DNA of 64,000 bases from Rhodobacter sp. CZR27 (GCF_002407205.1 NZ_CP023548.1:186001-250000); one strand, 5' to 3'; positions 18,642-28,745 are shown, counted from the first letter of the stretch. Notes: generated by a model from the letters alone, not told the origin. Numbers and translations are program-made.

Positions 18642-19843
18642 GCCAGCAGCGACTTCAGCGGCACCGCCGGATCGGCCACGAGGCCCGGGTCCGGGCTGCG
18701 CCCGGCCTCGATCAGCCGCTTGCCGGCCATGTAGGCGCGGGGGTCGTTCATCGCATCGACAGCCAGAAGCTCCTCGCCGCAATAATACCAGAACGAGACT
18801 GCCGAACCTTCCGGACCGCGCGTCACCACGCGGTCATAGCCAAGGTTCAGCCCCGCGATCTGAAGCTTGGTGTCGTACTGGTCCGACCAGAACCACGGCA
18901 CCGGGCGATAGTCGAGGCCGGCGCCGAGCATGTTGGCCGCCACCAGCTCCGCCTGGTCGATGGCGTTCTGCACCGACTCCAGCCGCAGCCGGCCGCCGCG
19001 CCACGGGAAGGAGGTGCAGTCGCCGGCCGCCCAGATCGCAGGGTCCGAGGTGCGGCCCTGCGCGTCCACGGCGATCCCGTTGTCGATCGCAAGGCCCGCG
19101 CCCTCGGCCAGTGCCGTGGCGGGCAGGATGCCGACGCCCGCAATGACGAAATCGGCCGCAAGCTCGGTCCCGTCGACAAGCCGCGCGCCGGTGACGCGGC
19201 CCTCGCCCAGCAGCCGGTCGAGGCCCGACCCTTCGAGGATGCGGACGCCCTTCGCGGCATGGAGTGCGCGGAACCAGTCCGAGGTCTCGGGGGCCGCCAC
19301 CCGCTGCAGGATGCGCGGCGCCATCTCGACCACCGTCACCTCGAGGCCGAGCTTGCGCGCCACCGCCGCGGCCTCGAGCCCGACATAGCCGCCGCCGATG
19401 ACCACAAGACGCCGGCCCGGTGCGAACTCGGCCCGCATCGCGTCCACGTCCGCCAGCGTCCGCACCGTGTAGACGCCCGCAAGATCGCCACCCGCCGCCT
19501 TGGGCAGACGGCGCGCGATCGATCCGGTGGTCAGTGCCAGCTGGTTGTAGCCCAGCGTCTCGCCGCCGACCGACACCGTCCGCGCGGCGCGATCGATGGC
19601 GGTCACGGGATGGCCCAGCCGCAGCTCGACCCCTGCTTCGGCCCAGAAGGCGCGGCTGCGCAGCCAGAGCCGCTCGGCCTCCATTTCGCCCAGCAGGTAG
19701 CCCTTCGACAGCGGAGGACGCTGGTAGGGCGGGCTCGGTTCCTCGCCCAGCAGCGTGATCCTGCCCTCGAAGCGCAGCGCCCGCAGCCTTGCCGCCAGCG
19801 CCGCGCCCGCCTGTCCGGCGCCGATGACCACGATGTCCGACAT
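18638..19843 (-). CDS. NAD(P)/FAD-dependent ferredoxin (rubredoxin-type) reductase
   Basis: Flavoprotein of 401 residues that passes electrons from NAD(P)H to a small iron-sulfur protein, as in bacterial P450 and dioxygenase systems. FAD-binding VVIGAGQAGAALA at the N-terminus, RPPLSKGYL, NAD-binding VVIGGGYVGLEAAA near 145, and the second FAD motif WAAGDCTSF near 275 are visible. The C-terminal domain (PWFWSDQYD) is the rubredoxin/ferredoxin reductase type. No partner ferredoxin or oxygenase is adjacent. ATG 19843 is preceded by GGGAG; first gene of an operon with rsmD and the HAD gene. Confidence 0.88.
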   Translation of the reverse strand: MSDIVVIGAGQAGAALAARLRALRFEGRITLLGEEPSPPYQRPPLSKGYLLGEMEAERLWLRSRAFWAEAGVELRLGHPVTAIDRAARTVSVGGETLGYNQLALTTGSIARRLPKAAGGDLAGVYTVRTLADVDAMRAEFAPGRRLVVIGGGYVGLEAAAVARKLGLEVTVVEMAPRILQRVAAPETSDWFRALHAAKGVRILEGSGLDRLLGEGRVTGARLVDGTELAADFVIAGVGILPATALAEGAGLAIDNGIAVDAQGRTSDPAIWAAGDCTSFPWRGGRLRLESVQNAIDQAELVAANMLGAGLDYRPVPWFWSDQYDTKLQIAGLNLGYDRVVTRGPEGSAVSFWYYCGEELLAVDAMNDPRAYMAGKRLIEAGRSPDPGLVADPAVPLKSLLA

Positions 19844-19946
19844 GCTCCGTCTCCCTGCCGGCGCCTGCGACAAACCGGCTGGCCGGGCGCCGGGGCGGAG
19901 CCTATATCCCGCCCTATCGGAAACGCAACGCGATGGGGACGACCAC

Positions 19947-20435
19947 ATGACGATTTCTGCGGGAGACCGGCTGCCCGAGGCAACGCTGATCCGGCTCGGG
20001 GCGGACGGGCCGGAACAGGTCACGCTGTCCGAACGTCTGAAGGGCCGCAACGTGGTGATCTTCGCCGTGCCCGGCGCCTTCACCCCGACCTGCCATTCGT
20101 CGCATGTCCCCAGCTTCATCCGCACGAGGGACAGCTTCGCCGGCAAGGGCGTGGACGAGATCATCTGCGTCGCCGTGAACGATCCCTTCGTCCTGAAGGC
20201 CTGGGGCGAGGCGACCGGCGCCGCCGAGGCCGGGATCTCGATGCTCGCGGATGCGGACGGGACTTTCACCCGCGCGCTGGGTCTCGACTTCGATGCGCCG
20301 CCGGTGGGTCTGCTCGGCCGCTCGAAGCGCTACGCGCTGCAGGCAGTGGACGGGGTGGTGACGGTGATCCACGTCGAGGACAGCCCCGGCGTCTGCGAGA
20401 CCTCGGCCGGCGAGTCGCTGCTCGCGGCGATCTGA
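19947..20435 (+). CDS. Peroxiredoxin, Prx5/glutaredoxin-dependent type
   Basis: Thiol peroxidase of 162 residues reducing H2O2 and organic peroxides. The peroxidatic Cys49 lies in VPGAFTPTCHSSHVP, the Prx5 active-site motif; a second Cys in SPGVCETSAG near the C-terminus could be the resolving Cys. SKRYALQAVDGVV is also family-like. ATG 19947 is weakly preceded by GGGGACG. It is divergent from the ferredoxin reductase gene and convergent with phhB. Confidence 0.9.
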   Translation: MTISAGDRLPEATLIRLGADGPEQVTLSERLKGRNVVIFAVPGAFTPTCHSSHVPSFIRTRDSFAGKGVDEIICVAVNDPFVLKAWGEATGAAEAGISMLADADGTFTRALGLDFDAPPVGLLGRSKRYALQAVDGVVTVIHVEDSPGVCETSAGESLLAAI

Positions 20436-20450
20436 CCGGCGCGGACGCCC

Positions 20451-20738
20451 TCAGCCCTGGGCGAGGGCGTCCATCCGCTGCGCAAGCTTCACGTCGCGCG
20501 CCGTCAGGGCGCCGGCGTCATGCGACGTCAGCGTGACCTCGACCGTGTGATAGACGTTGCGCCATTCCGGGTGGTGGTTCCACTTCTCGGCCCAGAGCGC
20601 GACGCGGGTCATGAAGCCGAAGGCATCGACGAAATTCGCAAAACGATAGGTCTTGGTGATCGCGTCGCGCGCGGTGTCGTGGCTCCATCCCGCGGCAACA
20701 AGCGATGCGAGGTCGGCGGGGTCGATCCGGTCGGTCAT
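20451..20738 (-). CDS. phhB: Pterin-4a-carbinolamine dehydratase
   Basis: Small enzyme (95 residues) that dehydrates 4a-hydroxytetrahydropterin, recycling the cofactor of aromatic amino acid hydroxylases. The active-site signature [21 protein letters not shown] with three conserved His is complete, and the C-terminal [13 protein letters not shown] is typical. No phenylalanine hydroxylase gene is nearby. The start overlaps the GST stop by 4 bp, making it the last gene of a run with the acyltransferase and GST genes. Confidence 0.93.
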   Translation of the reverse strand: MTDRIDPADLASLVAAGWSHDTARDAITKTYRFANFVDAFGFMTRVALWAEKWNHHPEWRNVYHTVEVTLTSHDAGALTARDVKLAQRMDALAQG

Positions 20739-21349
20739 GCGCCCGCCTCCGCACGAAGCGCCTCGTCGGCGGCATTGGCCCGCGCCAGCGCCGGGCGGTT
20801 CTTCAGGCGGTCCCAGTAGGCGCGCAGGGCCGGCCGCTCGGGCAGGCTGCCGAAGGCGAGGCCCCAGCCGACCTGCGCCCCCATGTAGACATCTGCCGCG
20901 CTGAAGCTGTCGCCGGCAACGAACGGGCCGGACGACACCGCCGCCTCCAGCGTGGCCAGCATCCGTTCGAAACTGCCATAGCCGACCATCGCCGCGCGTT
21001 CGGGCGGGATCTCGACGCCAAGGGCGCGGTCAATCACCGCGGCCTCCAGAGGACCGGCGCCGAAGAACAGCCAGCGGTAGTAGGCGGCCGTGCCGCGGGG
21101 GCGCAGGCCCGCTTCGGGGAAGGCATCGGCCAGATAGGCGCAGATCGCCGCGCATTCGGTGATGACGCGCGGGCCATGCGTCACGGTCGGAACCTTGCCC
21201 ATCGGGTTGATCGCAAGATACCCGGGGCTCTGCATGTCGGCGCCGTAGCCCAGCACCACGGTCTCATAGGGCTCGCCGATCTCCTCGAGCATCCAGCGCG
21301 CGATCCGCCCGCGCGACTGCGGGTTGGTGTAGAGCGTCAGCTTGTCCAT
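20735..21349 (-). CDS. Glutathione S-transferase family protein
   Basis: Glutathione-dependent enzyme of 204 residues. The N-terminal thioredoxin-like domain starts [20 protein letters not shown] with the glutathione-site features KVPTV (cis-Pro) and [13 protein letters not shown] (the Glu/Ser pair is Glu-Cys here). The helical C-terminal domain carries the ATAADVYM-like SAADVYMG folding motif. Substrate unknown. ATG 21349 follows the acyltransferase stop by 10 bp; the frame continues further upstream as shadow. Confidence 0.88.
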   Translation of the reverse strand: MDKLTLYTNPQSRGRIARWMLEEIGEPYETVVLGYGADMQSPGYLAINPMGKVPTVTHGPRVITECAAICAYLADAFPEAGLRPRGTAAYYRWLFFGAGPLEAAVIDRALGVEIPPERAAMVGYGSFERMLATLEAAVSSGPFVAGDSFSAADVYMGAQVGWGLAFGSLPERPALRAYWDRLKNRPALARANAADEALRAEAGA

Positions 21350-21359
21350 CCGGTCCCCC

Positions 21360-22541
21360 TCACTCGCAGCTCCCGCCGCGGCGGAACGGGCCGTAGGCGG
21401 TGAGCACCTCGATTTCCTCGTCCGTCGCGCGCCGCTCGGCGTCGAGGTAGCGCGACACCGCATCGCCCAGGCCCGGATCCGCGAACCAGTGCAGCGAATG
21501 GATCGGCACCGGCAGGTAGCCGCGCGCCAGCTTGTGCTCGCCCTGTGCGCCGGCCTCGACCCGCGACAGCCCCTGTGCGATCGCCCAGTCGATGGCCTGA
21601 TGATAGCAGAGTTCGAAGTGCAGGCAGGGGTGATCTTCTATGCAGCCCCAGTAGCGGCCGAAGAGCGCATCCCGGCCGATGAAGTTCAGCGCGCCGGCGA
21701 CGGGGCGGCCGTTGCGCTCGGCCAGCACCAGCAGGATGTCGTGGCGCATCGTCTCGTGGAAGGCGGTGAAGGCGCGCCTTGTCAGGTAGGGCCGGCCCCA
21801 TTTGCGCGATCCCGTGTCCTGATAGAAGGTCCAGAACGCATCCCAGTGCCGCGGCTCGATCTGCTCGCCGGTCAGGCAGCGGATCGTGCCGCCGAAGGCC
21901 TGCGCCGTCTCGCGCTCCTTCCGGACCGCCTTGCGCTTGCGCGAGGACAGGTCGCCCGTGAAGTCCGCGAAGCTCGCATAGCCGCGGTTCTGCCAGTGGA
22001 ACTGCTGCGTGATGCGGTGGAGAAGGCCGAGCCGCGCCCCGGCCTCGGCCTCGTCGGGCGTGCAGAAGGTGACGTGCAGCGAGGATAGGGCGCTGCGTCC
22101 CGCGATCTCGACGGCGCCCCGGATCAGCGCGGCGCGGCCAATGGCCTCCTCGCCCGGGCGGGTGAGGAAGCGGCGCCCGGTGGCGGGCGTGAACGGCACC
22201 GCGATCTGCAGCTTGGGATAGTAGCGCCCGCCCGCCCGCTCGTAGGCATGCGCCCAGTTGTGGTCGAAGATGTATTCGCCCTGGCTGTGCGTCTTCGCAT
22301 AAAGCGGCGCCGCGGCGATGATGCGCCCGCCTTCGCGCGCCACCAGCGGATGCGGCTGCCATCCCGTGCCCGGCCCGACCGAGCCGGAGCGCTCCAGTGC
22401 CACGAGGAAGCGGTGGGTGGTGAAGGGGTCGGCCGGCCTGCCGCCGCCGGCGGCTTCGGGGCAGGCGACGGCGTCCCAGTCCTCGGCGGCGATGTCGGCA
22501 ATGCCCGGGAGGGCGGTGATCTCGATCTCGGCTGTCGTCAT
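21360..22541 (-). CDS. GNAT-like N-acyltransferase, DUF482/COG3146 family
   Basis: A 393-residue protein of the DUF482 family, described as predicted N-acyltransferases related to FemAB-type peptidyl transferases. Recognisable segments are IFDHNWAHAYERAGGRYYPKLQ, DLSSRKRKAVRKERE, and GALNFIGRDALFGRYWG followed by LHFELCYHQAIDWAI. True substrate unknown. No signal peptide or membrane helix, so probably cytoplasmic. First gene of a minus-strand run with GST (10 bp gap) and phhB. Confidence 0.82.
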   Translation of the reverse strand: MTTAEIEITALPGIADIAAEDWDAVACPEAAGGGRPADPFTTHRFLVALERSGSVGPGTGWQPHPLVAREGGRIIAAAPLYAKTHSQGEYIFDHNWAHAYERAGGRYYPKLQIAVPFTPATGRRFLTRPGEEAIGRAALIRGAVEIAGRSALSSLHVTFCTPDEAEAGARLGLLHRITQQFHWQNRGYASFADFTGDLSSRKRKAVRKERETAQAFGGTIRCLTGEQIEPRHWDAFWTFYQDTGSRKWGRPYLTRRAFTAFHETMRHDILLVLAERNGRPVAGALNFIGRDALFGRYWGCIEDHPCLHFELCYHQAIDWAIAQGLSRVEAGAQGEHKLARGYLPVPIHSLHWFADPGLGDAVSRYLDAERRATDEEIEVLTAYGPFRRGGSCE

Positions 22542-22641
22542 GCGCTGTTTCCGAACGGGCGAGGCGGGCCCCCTGGAGCTCGCGGACCCCGTAGGGGATC
22601 GCGGGCGGGCCGTGTGTCAGGTGGGGCCCGCCGCCGTCCGG

Positions 22642-23412
22642 TCAAGCCGGCAGGGGCGAAAGGTAGCCCTCGAAGGTCACGTTGTCGGCGATGCGGCGCG
22701 CCTTCGCCTCGTCAGTGGGCGACCGGATGGTCCAGCACAGGATCGCGGCACCGGCGGCCTTCAGCTCGGCCACCCGCGGGCGGGACAGGTCTGCCGCCTC
22801 GTGCGAGATGAAGCTGGCGCCCACGCGGTCGAAATCCGGGATCGCGCGCAGCCGCTCGCAGGTCTCGGCCGGGGTGGGCGCCCAGTCCTGCGGGTGGTAG
22901 CTGCAGGTGACGAGGCCGCGCGGCAGATGCGGGGCGAGCCTCGCCATCTCGGCGATGCTGTGCGGGTTGAACGACATCACCGCCACCGGCCCCGCGTAGC
23001 CTTCCAGCGCGCGGGCGGTCGCGGCTTCCAGCGGTCCGACCGTCGGCCCCAGCGCGCCATCCTGATCCTTGATCTCGATGAGAACCGGAACGCGGCCGTC
23101 GACCATCCCGAGGATCCGGCCCAGCGTCGGGATGCCCTCGTCGCTGTCGCGCAGCCGGATCCCTGCCAGTTCGGCGGCGCTGCGGGCAGATACGGGTCCC
23201 GTCGCGCCAGTCAGCCGGTCGAGGGCCTCGTCATGGAACACCATCGCCGCGCCATCCGCGGAAAGCTGCAGGTCGATCTCGATGCCGTAGCCCGCCTCCA
23301 CCGCGGCACGGACGGCCGCGGGGGAGTTCTCGGGCCGGCCGGCGGCACGGTCGTGCAGCGCGCGATGCGCGATCGGCAGGCGCAGGAAGGCTTCGGGCAG
23401 GGGAACGCGCAT
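22642..23412 (-). CDS. Glycerophosphodiester phosphodiesterase family protein
   Basis: TIM-barrel phosphodiesterase of 256 residues that hydrolyses glycerophosphodiesters to glycerol-3-phosphate plus alcohol. Motifs: AHRALHDRAAGRPENS (HR and EN), GIEIDLQLSADG (E-x-D metal pair), VFHDEALDRLT (catalytic His), VLIEIKD (Glu/Lys), and ILCWTIR near the end. No signal peptide, so the substrate is probably intracellular. Coupled to the upstream RidA gene: the stop and start share base 23412 (TGATG). Confidence 0.9.
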   Translation of the reverse strand: MRVPLPEAFLRLPIAHRALHDRAAGRPENSPAAVRAAVEAGYGIEIDLQLSADGAAMVFHDEALDRLTGATGPVSARSAAELAGIRLRDSDEGIPTLGRILGMVDGRVPVLIEIKDQDGALGPTVGPLEAATARALEGYAGPVAVMSFNPHSIAEMARLAPHLPRGLVTCSYHPQDWAPTPAETCERLRAIPDFDRVGASFISHEAADLSRPRVAELKAAGAAILCWTIRSPTDEAKARRIADNVTFEGYLSPLPA

Positions 23413-23870
23413 CAGCGGATCTCGAAGATGGCCTCGATCTCGACGGCGACGCCGAAGGGCAGGCTCGCGGCCGAGACCGCCGAGCGCGCGTGCCGGCCCG
23501 CGTCGCCCAGCGCGGCGACGAGGAAGTCCGATGCGCCGTTGATCACCTTGGGCTGGTCGGTGAAATCGGCGGTGGAGTTCACGAAGCCCACTAGCTTCAC
23601 GACGCGGACGAGGCGCGATAGGTCGCCCTCGCAGGCGCGGCGAAGCTGGGCAAGCAGGCTGATCGCGCAGGCACGCGCCGCCGCGGCGCCTGCCTCGAGG
23701 TCCATGTCGGCTCCGAGCTTGCCCTTGATCAGGCCGTCCGGTCCCTGGCTGATCTGGCCCGAGACATGGACGAGATTGCCGGTCACCACGAAGGGAACGT
23801 AGTTCGCGGCCGGGGCGGGCGCGTCGGGCAGGGTGACGCCGAGTTCGGCGAGGCGGGCTTCGATGGTCAT
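23412..23870 (-). CDS. RidA family protein
   Basis: Reactive enamine/imine deaminase family, 152 residues, the longer RidA type. NLVHVSGQISQGPDGLIKGKLG and the C-terminal VSAASLPFGVAVEIEAI follow the family pattern; in place of the R of RidA proper (active-site Arg105) the sequence has SLPFG, so the exact activity is uncertain and it may belong to a Rid subfamily. ATG 23870 has GGAGA upstream; the frame extends 18 codons without family similarity. First gene of the RidA-GDPD pair. Confidence 0.85.
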   Translation of the reverse strand: MTIEARLAELGVTLPDAPAPAANYVPFVVTGNLVHVSGQISQGPDGLIKGKLGADMDLEAGAAAARACAISLLAQLRRACEGDLSRLVRVVKLVGFVNSTADFTDQPKVINGASDFLVAALGDAGRHARSAVSAASLPFGVAVEIEAIFEIR

Positions 23871-23975
23871 GGCGGTCTCCGGTAATTTGCCGCCGAAGCT
23901 AGACCGCTCACCGGATAGCGGCAAGCGGGCTTCCGCAGCATCGCGCCAGCCTTCGGCCCGAAGCCATGCTTGTGC

Positions 23976-23994
23976 CCGCGCGCAATGCGCGCGG
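23976..23994 (-). terminator. Possible terminator hairpin after hlyD-like gene
   Basis: CCGCGCGC (23976-23983), loop AAT, GCGCGCGG (23987-23994): an 8-bp perfect stem about 90 bp past the stop of the HlyD gene. No T-run follows, so the call is tentative. Confidence 0.35.
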
Positions 23995-24079
23995 ACCGTC
24001 GCATCAGGTGACCTGCCGCCGGCGGAGCGGAAGGCCGGGACCTCGGCTCGACAGGGGGCGATGGCCGCCCCGAGGATGG

Positions 24080-25381
24080 TCAGGTCTCCCGCAATGCTCG
24101 GTTGAAATAGTCCGTGAAGGGCTTCAGCAGGTAGGCGAGGGGCGACCGCTCGCGCGTGCGGATGAAGGCCTCGACCGGCATTCCCGGCAGAAGCTCGCGC
24201 TCCTCCAGTTTCTGCGCTTCGCCGGCATCCAGCGTGATCTCGGCGCGGTAGAAGGTGGTCTGGGTCTGGTTGTCGGTCAGCGCATCGGCCGAGAGGACGG
24301 TGACATGGCCGTTCAGTTCCGGCGTTGTGCGGCTGGAGAAGGCCGAGAACACGATCCGCACCGGCTGACCCACCTTCACCTCGTCGATGTGGATGGGCGG
24401 CACCTGTGCCGCGATGACCAGCGGGCGGTCCTGCGGGATCAGGTAGAGCACCGGATCCGCCGCCCGGATGACGGCGCGGGGCGTGGTCACCTGCAGCCCC
24501 AGCACGATGCCGGATACCGGCGCACGCAGGTCGAGGCGCGAGATCTGTTCGATCAGCGCGCTGCGGCGTTCCGCAAGCTCCAGCTCGCGATAGCCGAAGT
24601 CACGCAACTGGGTGATCGCCTCCTCCCGCCGGCTCGACCCGAGGTGGAGGATCTCGATGTCGAGTTCGGTGATGCGCCCCTCGGCATTGGCGCGCGAGGC
24701 GGCGAGTTCGCCCAGCTCGCCCTTCAGCCGGGCCTGCTCGCGCTGCAGGCTCAGGACCCGGCTGGCCTGCGCGAGGCCCTTCGACAGCAGGTCCTGCTGG
24801 TCGTCGAGTTCCTGTTCGATCAGGTTAAGCTGCGTTCCGAGCGCCGCGATCTGGGCATCCACGCCCTCGATCTGGCTCACGATCTGCGCCTTGCGCTTGC
24901 CCAGCTGGTCGATCTGCTGCGCAAGCGTCTCGCGCCGGGCGGCGAAAAGGCGCTGCTGGCCTTCGATCTGTTCGGCGACGGCCGGCCGCGTCCCGGCGGT
25001 CTCGACCAGCTCGGGCAGGAACGTGAGTGTTTCTGCATCGTCGCGTTCGGCCTCGAGCCGGGCGCGGCGGGCGATCAGCTCGAAAAGCTGCCCCTCGACG
25101 ATGGCGAGTTCCGAGCGCAGCGCCGTGCCGTCGAGGCGCAGGAGGATGTCGCCGGCGGTGACCACCTTGCCTTCCTCGACCTCGATGCTCTCGACGACGC
25201 CGCCGTCCGGGTGCTGGACGACCTGGCGGTTCTGTTCGACCTCGATCTGGCCGGGCACCACGATGGCGCCGGCGATGCTGGAAAAGACGCTCCAGGTGCC
25301 GAAGCCGCCGAGAAGGACGGTCAGCGTCAGGAAGCCGAGGATCAGCGGGCCGCGGCCCGACCAGGGCGCAGGGCGGTTCAT
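24080..25381 (-). CDS. HlyD-family type I secretion periplasmic adaptor
   Basis: Membrane-fusion subunit of 433 residues linking the ABC exporter to an outer-membrane channel. One N-terminal membrane helix (about 15-37), a beta/lipoyl segment ([27 protein letters not shown]), a long coiled-coil region about 100-280 ([21 protein letters not shown] and further heptads), then the second lipoyl half ([14 protein letters not shown]) and the beta-barrel signature [11 protein letters not shown]. It matches the PrtE/HlyD group. Start overlaps the ABC gene stop by 4 bp. Neither a TolC-type channel nor an RTX substrate gene is in the window. Confidence 0.9.
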   Translation of the reverse strand: MNRPAPWSGRGPLILGFLTLTVLLGGFGTWSVFSSIAGAIVVPGQIEVEQNRQVVQHPDGGVVESIEVEEGKVVTAGDILLRLDGTALRSELAIVEGQLFELIARRARLEAERDDAETLTFLPELVETAGTRPAVAEQIEGQQRLFAARRETLAQQIDQLGKRKAQIVSQIEGVDAQIAALGTQLNLIEQELDDQQDLLSKGLAQASRVLSLQREQARLKGELGELAASRANAEGRITELDIEILHLGSSRREEAITQLRDFGYRELELAERRSALIEQISRLDLRAPVSGIVLGLQVTTPRAVIRAADPVLYLIPQDRPLVIAAQVPPIHIDEVKVGQPVRIVFSAFSSRTTPELNGHVTVLSADALTDNQTQTTFYRAEITLDAGEAQKLEERELLPGMPVEAFIRTRERSPLAYLLKPFTDYFNRALRET

Positions 25382-27114
25382 GTCACGCCTCCGGGTCCGG
25401 CGTTTCGCACGATCTCGGTGTGGTTCTTCACCATGTCGCGCAGCACCTGGTCCCGCGGTCCGAAGGCCGCGCGCACTCCGTTCTCCATAACCATCAGAAG
25501 GTCGCATTCCTGGATTGCGGCGGGCCGGTGAGCCATGATGAAGATCGACCCGCCTGCCTGTTTCATCGCCCGGATCGCGGCGTTCAGCGCCATCGACCCT
25601 TCGTTGTCCAGGTTCGAGTTCGGCTCGTCCAGCACCAGGAAGACCGGGTTGCCATACATGGCGCGGGCAAGCCCGATCCGCTGGATCTGCCCGCCCGACA
25701 GCCGCCCGCCGAGCGCCGAGACACGCGTATCGTAGCCCTGCGGCAGGGCCACGATCATGTCATGCGCCGCCGCCTTCCGCGCCGCCGCGACCACGGCTTC
25801 GCCGTCCGGAGCGCCCTTCAGCCGGGCGATGTTCTCGGCGATCGTGCCCTCGAACAGCACGACGCGCTGCGGCAGGTAGCCGACGTAGCCGCCCAGCACG
25901 TCCGGGTCATACTGGTCGAGCGCCGCCCCGTCGAGGCGGATCCTGCCGGTGGCCGGGCGCCAGACGCCGATCAGCGCCCGCGCCAGCGTGGACTTGCCCG
26001 AGCCCGAGGGACCGATCACCCCGAGGGCCTGACCCGGCTCGAGCCGGAAGCTGATGCCGCGCAGCACCGCGACCGCCTCGCCGGGCGGGACGACGCTGAG
26101 GTTCTGCGCCTCGATCAGCGCGCGGGGCCGGGGCAGCGCCGTGCGGGGCGGCTCCGACGGCTGGCGGGTCAGAAGCTCGGCCAGCCGTCGCCATCCCTCG
26201 CTGGCGCGCTGGACCAGCGACCACTGTCCGATTGCCATCTCGATCGGCGCGAGCGCGCGGCCCATCAGGATCGAGCCCGCGATCATGGCCCCCGCGCTCA
26301 GCTCCTGCCGCAGCACCAGCCACGCGCCGAGGCCCAGCATGGCGGACTGCAGGAACAGGCGCAGCGTCTTGGTCAGCGTGCCGAAGGCGCCGGTGAGATC
26401 CGCCGCCGACATGTTGGAGGCCAGGGCCGCGCCGCGCGCCTTCTGCCAGCGGTCGAAGCCCGCACCGGCCATGCCGAGAGCCTGGACCAGCTCGGCCTCG
26501 GCCTTCAGGTTCTCGGCGAAGCGGTCGGCGTGGAGCGAGCTTTGGGTTGCGCGCTGCATCGGCGCCTCGGACAGGCGCTGGTTCAGCAGGGTGACGATGA
26601 CCAGCACCACGCCGCCGCCGACGGCGAGCCAGCCCATCCACGGGTGGAAGACGAAGATCGCGCCCACGAAGAACGGCGTCCAGGGCATGTCGAACAGGGC
26701 CAGCAGCACCGGCGAGGACCACAGGCGCTGCACGGACTCGAGGTCGCGCTGCGCGGCCAGGGCGGCCGGATCGCCTGGCGCGACCGAGAGGCGCCGCACA
26801 GCGGCCTCGAACACCCGGCGGTCCAGACGGTCCTGAAAGCGGGCGCCGACCCTTGCCATCACCCTTGCCCGCGCATGATCGAGAAGACCCATGGCTACGA
26901 ACAGGAATGTCACCAGAAGCGACAGGGCGAGCAGCGTCTCCTCCGATCGCGAGCCGAGCACCCGGTCGTAGACCTGCAGCATGTAGAGCGGACCCGTCAG
27001 CATCAGCAGGTTGACGAACACGCTGAAGACGAAGGCCGCCACCAGCGATCCCAGCGAGATGCGGCGCGCGGCGCGCAGTTCTTCCAGTCCCTTGCGGATG
27101 TCGAGCGCTATCAT
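25378..27114 (-). CDS. Type I secretion ABC transporter (PrtD-like permease/ATPase)
   Basis: Fused membrane and ATPase subunit of 578 residues, exporting a protein directly from cytoplasm to outside. Six hydrophobic helices lie within the first 300 residues ([24 protein letters not shown] is the PrtD signature). The ATPase has Walker [11 protein letters not shown]-loop [20 protein letters not shown], signature [14 protein letters not shown] and Walker [14 protein letters not shown]. No N-terminal C39 peptidase domain. ATG 27114 is preceded by AAGGAAGG. It is the first gene of a two-gene operon and is divergent from mlaA. Confidence 0.93.
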   Translation of the reverse strand: MIALDIRKGLEELRAARRISLGSLVAAFVFSVFVNLLMLTGPLYMLQVYDRVLGSRSEETLLALSLLVTFLFVAMGLLDHARARVMARVGARFQDRLDRRVFEAAVRRLSVAPGDPAALAAQRDLESVQRLWSSPVLLALFDMPWTPFFVGAIFVFHPWMGWLAVGGGVVLVIVTLLNQRLSEAPMQRATQSSLHADRFAENLKAEAELVQALGMAGAGFDRWQKARGAALASNMSAADLTGAFGTLTKTLRLFLQSAMLGLGAWLVLRQELSAGAMIAGSILMGRALAPIEMAIGQWSLVQRASEGWRRLAELLTRQPSEPPRTALPRPRALIEAQNLSVVPPGEAVAVLRGISFRLEPGQALGVIGPSGSGKSTLARALIGVWRPATGRIRLDGAALDQYDPDVLGGYVGYLPQRVVLFEGTIAENIARLKGAPDGEAVVAAARKAAAHDMIVALPQGYDTRVSALGGRLSGGQIQRIGLARAMYGNPVFLVLDEPNSNLDNEGSMALNAAIRAMKQAGGSIFIMAHRPAAIQECDLLMVMENGVRAAFGPRDQVLRDMVKNHTEIVRNAGPGGVT

Positions 27115-27357
27115 TGCCTTCCTTTCGGTGCGTCGCCTGTTTCGCACGACGACCTTTCGCGTCCATTTACAGCGGGAAAAGTCGGCGCAATACCCCCCAG
27201 TTGCACTGAGGCAGCGTTTCGCTCGTTGCCTTGGCCGCTCAAGCTGCTTATGGCTTGTGCTTTGATTGAAATGGCGATTCCTCTTCGCGCGGCATCGTTG
27301 CAGATCGGGATCATGAGCGTGGAACACCGAACATCCAGCATCCAGGGGCACCGAATC

Positions 27358-28107
27358 ATGGCCCGTTGCGCCCTTCTGGCGGTTCTCGTGGCCTCCGTCT
27401 CGGCCTGCGCCGGAACCGCCGGTCCGACCCAGGCGATCAATGACCCGGACGAGGCCGACAACCGCAAGATCCACGAGTTCAACAAGTCGTTCGACCGCAA
27501 CTTCGTTCGCCCCCTGTCGCAGGGCTATTCACGGTTGCCCGATCCGGTGGAACGCGGGATCGACAATGTCGCCGAGAACTTCGACCTGCCGAAGGAGGCG
27601 CTGAACAGCCTGCTTCAGGGGCGGCCGGTCGCCGCGCTGGAGAACACGGCGCGCTTCGCCGTCAACTCGACCGTCGGCCTCCTGGGGATCTTCGATCCCG
27701 CAGGAGAGATGGGCCTTGAGGGGCACGAGACGGATTTCGGCGAGACCCTGTATGTCTGGGGCGCCGAGGAAGGCGTCTATGGCGAGGTTCCGTTCTTCGG
27801 TCCGCGGACCGAGCGCGACGTCGTCGGCGAGGTGGTCGACATCGCGATGAACCCGCTTCGCCTGATCGTGCCCTCGGCCTTCGGGCCGTTCGGCACGGCG
27901 GCCGAGGGCGCCTCAATACTTGGTGAACGGGCGCAGTATTCCGACACGATCGACTCTGTCCTATATGAAAGCGCCGACAGCTATGCTCAGAGCCGGCTGC
28001 TCTACCTGCAGAACCGGCGCTTCGAGCTTGGACAGACCGGCGGTGCGGACGATGTCTACATCGACCCCTACGCCACCGACCCCTATGAGGATTTCGATGC
28101 CCAATGA
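27358..28107 (+). CDS. mlaA: MlaA/VacJ family lipoprotein
   Basis: Outer-membrane lipoprotein of the Mla pathway that removes mislocalised phospholipids from the outer leaflet. 249 residues from ATG 27358, with lipobox VSAC (Cys17). Family blocks: NDPDEADNRKIHEFNKSFDRNFVRPLSQGY, VNSTVGLLGIFDPA, ETDFGETLYVWG and VPFFGPRTERDVVGEVVD. An in-frame ATG at 27313 is the alternative, but it would displace the lipobox. The gene overlaps mlaC by 11 bp, so the lipoprotein and the periplasmic carrier are made together. Confidence 0.92.
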   Translation: MARCALLAVLVASVSACAGTAGPTQAINDPDEADNRKIHEFNKSFDRNFVRPLSQGYSRLPDPVERGIDNVAENFDLPKEALNSLLQGRPVAALENTARFAVNSTVGLLGIFDPAGEMGLEGHETDFGETLYVWGAEEGVYGEVPFFGPRTERDVVGEVVDIAMNPLRLIVPSAFGPFGTAAEGASILGERAQYSDTIDSVLYESADSYAQSRLLYLQNRRFELGQTGGADDVYIDPYATDPYEDFDAQ

Positions 28108-28720
28108 ACTTTCCCCCTTCGCAAGGCCCAACCGTCGGCTCGTGACGGCGGGCCTGGTGGCGGGCCTGGCCGCTGGCGTCATGCCCTGGCGCGCGGAGGC
28201 GCTTGATACGGCCTCGGCCCGCGCGCTGGTGGTCCAGGCCGTGGCGGAGGTGAACCGCACGATCAACTCCGGCAAGTCCGAGCAGGCCATGTTCGCCGAT
28301 TTCGAGCGGCTCTTCGTGCAGTATGCCGATGTGCCGGCCATCGCGCGCACCGCCCTGGGTGTCGCGGGCCGCAGCGCGAGCAGGGCGGAACTCGCCGCCT
28401 TCACGAAGGCCTATCAGGGCTACATCAGCCGCAAGTATGGCAAGCGCTTCCGCGAGTTCATCGGCAGCGAGATCAAGGTGATCGACGCCCGCCAGATGAA
28501 GAGCGCGGTCGAGGTGATCTCGACCGCCTACCTGCGCAACGAGAACCCCTTCGAGGTGCGCTGGCATGTCTCGGACAAGTCGGGGCGCCCGGCCTTCTTC
28601 AACATCATCATCGAGGGCGTGAACATGCTCGCCTCGGAGCGGACCGAGATCGGCGCCATGCTGGACAGGCAGCGCGGCTCGATCCCGGCGCTGACCGAGC
28701 AGCTGAAACGCGCGAGCTGA
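28097..28720 (+). CDS. mlaC: MlaC/Ttg2D phospholipid-binding protein
   Basis: Periplasmic lipid shuttle between MlaA and the inner-membrane MlaFED complex. 207 residues with an N-terminal signal that contains a twin-arginine (RPNRRLVTAGLVAGLAAG), so Tat export is possible. Family features: QAMFADFERLFVQYADVPAIARTALG, KAYQGYISRKYGKRF and the C-terminal FNIIIEGVNMLASERTEIGAML. ATG 28097 has GAGG 6 nt upstream and lies inside the end of mlaA. No mlaFED genes are in the window. Confidence 0.9.
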   Translation: MPNELSPFARPNRRLVTAGLVAGLAAGVMPWRAEALDTASARALVVQAVAEVNRTINSGKSEQAMFADFERLFVQYADVPAIARTALGVAGRSASRAELAAFTKAYQGYISRKYGKRFREFIGSEIKVIDARQMKSAVEVISTAYLRNENPFEVRWHVSDKSGRPAFFNIIIEGVNMLASERTEIGAMLDRQRGSIPALTEQLKRAS

Positions 28721-28745
28721 CCGCGCCTGAGCCTCCGAAGGCCTG

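Noticed and set aside
25420..27312. Very long plus-strand open frame (895 codons) across the ABC transporter region
   Set aside because: It is antisense to the secretion ABC gene in high-GC DNA; only its last part, from about 27358, is a true gene (mlaA).
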